From contig CAVQDO010000023.1 of assembly GCA_963711255.1 (NCBI GenBank), positions 198,390 to 262,389 of the forward strand: DNA of 64,000 nucleotides, written 5' to 3'. Shown piece by piece: positions 61,787-64,000 of this stretch. The stretch is from GCA-2746365 sp963711255. Lineage in GTDB: Bacteria; Pseudomonadota; Gammaproteobacteria; SZUA-229. Position numbers and translations under genes: made by a program. The first letter of the stretch is position 1. The number at the start of each line of letters is the position of its first letter. The notes beneath the pieces are model-generated. The model ran no database searches. It had not been told where the DNA came from and was given only the letters and a program-made list of their open reading frames with translations.

Positions 61787-63187
61787 ATGACAGTCAGAAC
61801 TCGATTCGCCCCCAGCCCCACCGGTTACCTTCATGTGGGTGGTGCCCGTACTGCTTTATTTTCCTGGTTATACGCCAGAAAAATGGGTGGCCAGTTCATA
61901 CTGCGTATAGAAGATACGGATCGCGAACGCTCAACCCAGGAATCGGTTGACGTAATTCTGCAGGGTATGGAATGGCTGGGGCTGGATTACGATGAAGGGC
62001 CTTTTTATCAAACCGACCAGTTTGTTCGTTATAAAAAAGTCGTTCAGCAGTTGATCGATACCGGCCACGCCTATCATTGTGAGTGTACAAAAGAACGGCT
62101 GGCAGATTTGCGAGAGCAGCAAATGGCGAACAAGGAAAAACCGCGTTACGACGGCTGCTGCCGTGAAAAGGGTTTATCCGAAGCAGATAACACAGTGGTT
62201 CGTTTTAAAAACCCACTGGAAGGTGATGTGGTTATCGAAGACATGGTGAAGGGGCGGGTGGTTATCAATAATCGTGAGCTGGATGATCTGATTATTGAAC
62301 GTACCGATGGCACGCCTACGTATAACCTGACGGTGGTGGTGGATGACTGGGACATGAAAATGACGCACATCATTCGCGGTGATGATCACCTGAATAATAC
62401 CCCGCGCCAGATAAATATATTAAAGGCACTGGGTGCTGAACTGCCAATATATGCGCATGTGCCAATGATTCTTGGCGATGATGGCAAACGTTTATCGAAA
62501 CGTCATGGTGCAGTTAGTGTCATGGAATATAAAGACAACGGGTTTCTACCGGAAGCGCTAATCAACTACCTGGTTCGCCTGAGCTGGTCTCACGGTGATC
62601 AGGAAATATTCAGCCGGGAAGAAATGATTGAACTGTTTGATGCCTATAATGTGAATACTTCGGCATCGGCATTTAATACCGAAAAATTGCTCTGGCTGAA
62701 TCAGCATTATATAAAAACCAAAGCCCCGGCTGAACTGGCTGAAATGCTGCAGGGGTATATTCATGCGACCTATTACAATACCGATACCGGGCCTGATTTA
62801 GTTGAAGTATTAAAAGTATTTCAGGAGCGGTGCAGTACTCTGGTTGAGCTGGCTGAAGAGATACGCTTTCTATATGATGATTTTGATAGTTATGATGAGA
62901 AGCAGGCAAAAAAACAGTTTAAAGAAGCGACACTGCCTGTACTTGAGAGCCTGAAGCAGCAATATGAAAAGCTGGATAACTGGACTGCTGAAGCCATTCA
63001 CCATGTTGTAGAGAATACTGTTAAGACCCTGGAAGTTGGTTTTGGCAAAGTAGGGCAGCCGCTACGACTGGCGGTGACTGGACATGGAAAATCCCCATCG
63101 ATCGATGTGACGCTCGAATTGCTGGGTAAAGAGAAAACATTGCAGCGACTCGACCAGGCGATTGATTATATTAAGAATAGAAAGTAG
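61787..63187 (+). CDS. gltX: Glutamyl-tRNA synthetase
   Basis: The 466-residue class I synthetase charges tRNA-Glu. The HIGH-like motif is PSPTGYLHVGGA (residues 9-20), and the KMSKS-like motif is KRLSK at 234-238. The glutamate-type catalytic region RTRFAPSPTG and a middle block with Cys (HCECTKERL, GCCREKG) are present. Its length is normal for the discriminating bacterial type. The start is well marked, 45 bp after the palindrome's right arm. The gene is flanked on both sides by family C palindromes. Confidence 0.98.
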   Translation: MTVRTRFAPSPTGYLHVGGARTALFSWLYARKMGGQFILRIEDTDRERSTQESVDVILQGMEWLGLDYDEGPFYQTDQFVRYKKVVQQLIDTGHAYHCECTKERLADLREQQMANKEKPRYDGCCREKGLSEADNTVVRFKNPLEGDVVIEDMVKGRVVINNRELDDLIIERTDGTPTYNLTVVVDDWDMKMTHIIRGDDHLNNTPRQINILKALGAELPIYAHVPMILGDDGKRLSKRHGAVSVMEYKDNGFLPEALINYLVRLSWSHGDQEIFSREEMIELFDAYNVNTSASAFNTEKLLWLNQHYIKTKAPAELAEMLQGYIHATYYNTDTGPDLVEVLKVFQERCSTLVELAEEIRFLYDDFDSYDEKQAKKQFKEATLPVLESLKQQYEKLDNWTAEAIHHVVENTVKTLEVGFGKVGQPLRLAVTGHGKSPSIDVTLELLGKEKTLQRLDQAIDYIKNRK

Positions 63188-63253
63188 TCAGCTGGCAGTG
63201 ATCAGTTAAAACATATTGCTTCGAAAACTGCCTGCTGACCACTACCAACTAAG
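63185..63253. repeat. Imperfect palindrome downstream of gltX, family C copy 2
   Basis: The left arm AGCTGGCAGTGATCAGTT and the right arm ACTGCCTGCTGACCACTACC, AACT form an imperfect inverted repeat overlapping the gltX stop codon. It may serve as a terminator between the convergent gltX and CTERM genes. Confidence 0.7.
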
Positions 63254-63262
63254 GTTTTTTAG

Positions 63263-63961
63263 CTACTTCCTTCTGGCAAGCCCGGCCAGGCCAATAAGCC
63301 CAGAACCAAACAGCCATGCCGCAGCCGGGACAGGCACAGCGCTAATACTTTGAGCTGAACAGTCGCCTGATCCTGCCATATTGCTTGAGCCGGGCGTGAT
63401 ACAGCCCAGTTGAAAATCCAGCGCGTTGTTATTACTGTCCATACCATCAATAATTCGCGATATGCTGGTAATGTCTGCATTACTATCACTGATCGTTGAA
63501 GCATCACCTTCAGTGAATGGTATGACTATGCCCTCATAGCTAAAGGAATCTACCAGGCTGTTATTGTCATATAGAGCAATAACATCAGGCGAGCCATTTT
63601 GAAACCATCCACTGGTTGTAGTGAAACTGTAATCACAGTTTGCCACCAGGCTGCTGTCACCACAGACAACAAAAAAGCCGTTGGCCTCAATATTGAACCC
63701 GGTTAAATCGATGGCACGATAGCTGGATGAATTGGTTCCGTTGATTAAGCTAATGGTGAAGTTGTCGAGCGAAACTGCAGATGCGCTGGCATTAAACAAT
63801 TCAATAAACTCTGCCGTATCTGTACCGGGTTGATCATAATCTATTTCATTAATGACCACTGCAGCATCGGCAGCAATAGCGATACTGGCCGTTATAGTTA
63901 AAAGACCAAGTTTAGTTATGCAGTATTGATTTGTTGCTGGTTTTTTTCCTGTATGTTTCAT
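63263..63961 (-). CDS. Secreted lamin-tail domain protein with VPLPA-CTERM sorting signal
   Basis: The 232-residue protein has a signal peptide (about 8-33, ending ADAAVVINE). A lamin-tail-like domain follows (AEFIELFNASASAVSLDNFT and GFFVVCGDSSLVANCDY), with several cysteines. The C-terminus is VPVPAAAWLFGSGLIGLAGL followed by ARRK, the VPxPAxxWLxGSGxxGLxGxxRRK pattern of the VPLPA-CTERM sorting signal handled by exosortase. It would be sorted to the cell surface or into biofilm matrix. No exosortase gene is in this window. Promoter elements would lie in the last 40 bp. Confidence 0.9.
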   Translation of the reverse strand: MKHTGKKPATNQYCITKLGLLTITASIAIAADAAVVINEIDYDQPGTDTAEFIELFNASASAVSLDNFTISLINGTNSSSYRAIDLTGFNIEANGFFVVCGDSSLVANCDYSFTTTSGWFQNGSPDVIALYDNNSLVDSFSYEGIVIPFTEGDASTISDSNADITSISRIIDGMDSNNNALDFQLGCITPGSSNMAGSGDCSAQSISAVPVPAAAWLFGSGLIGLAGLARRK

Positions 63962-64000
63962 TTAATACTCCTTGTAGTTAAATATTGCGCAGGATTGCGC

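Noticed and set aside
1..64000. tRNA, rRNA or CRISPR array
   Set aside because: No cloverleaf, rRNA signature or regularly spaced repeats were seen on either strand.

Overview
The window reads as a chromosomal segment of a Gram-negative gammaproteobacterium, probably aquatic and aerobic. G+C looks to be in the mid-40s percent (an estimate by eye). The class assignment rests on conserved gene order: gcvR-bcp divergent from dapA-bamC, xseB-ispA-dxs, ypjD and a CorB-like gene divergent from ffh, rpsP-rimM-trmD-rplS, and pcnB-folK-dNK-panB-panC-panD. I cannot place it below class. No rRNA, tRNA, CRISPR array, prophage or transposase gene was found. A VPLPA-CTERM protein at the right edge implies an exosortase elsewhere in the genome.

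Layout. 1-6 kb: a Crp/Fnr regulator cut by the window edge, a lytic transglycosylase broken by two frameshifts, proS, a DUF4105 envelope protein, an MIF-like tautomerase and a DUF4124 protein. 6-12 kb: a LysR regulator, a small unknown protein and an AI-2E/PerM transporter. Next comes a possible redox locus (PepSY membrane protein, FMN-binding protein, OprO/P-type porin) with a Fur-like box upstream of the porin and a Met/Gln-rich secreted protein on the other side of the box. 12-19 kb: acyltransferase, ycaO and a DUF2238 membrane protein in one operon, then bcp-gcvR, a PilZ protein, dapA and bamC. 19-24 kb is the most accessory-looking part: a double-cupin ChrR-like protein, about 750 bp of AT-rich non-coding DNA, a truncated YfiR-like gene and a complete GGDEF-EAL c-di-GMP enzyme. 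23-34 kb: an aminotransferase, ppsA-ppsR, a haem-b-like membrane protein, sixA, a TetR-regulator remnant, folE2-queD and the isoprenoid operon xseB-ispA-dxs. 34-48 kb: radA, a CorB-like transporter, ypjD, an MBL hydrolase, ffh, the rpsP operon, a TPR-like protein, and htpG with a clear sigma-32 promoter. 47-64 kb: a FecR protein, an hslR-like gene, a Nudix hydrolase, an O-methyltransferase, the pcnB-to-panD run, ppc, pgi, queG, gltX and the VPLPA-CTERM protein.

Functionally most of the window is core: translation and protein targeting, isoprenoid, folate/queuosine and pantothenate synthesis, and C3/C4 carbon metabolism (ppsA, ppsR, ppc, pgi). PilZ and GGDEF-EAL give a c-di-GMP layer.

The signals that gene families do not explain are mostly dispersed repeats. 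There are five copies of a GCAGAGACGCAGAG-type palindrome at 3' ends of genes, and two nearly identical copies of a 101-bp element nested in two of those palindromes. A 51-bp tandem duplication supplies an upstream ATG of an S4-domain gene, and imperfect palindromes flank gltX. A second unexplained signal is four single-base frame disruptions in the first 11 kb, where the rest of the window is clean apart from gene remnants. I did not find a clear-cut novel defence or mobile system. The Fur-boxed porin/flavoprotein/PepSY locus and the nested repeats are the best candidates for something undescribed.
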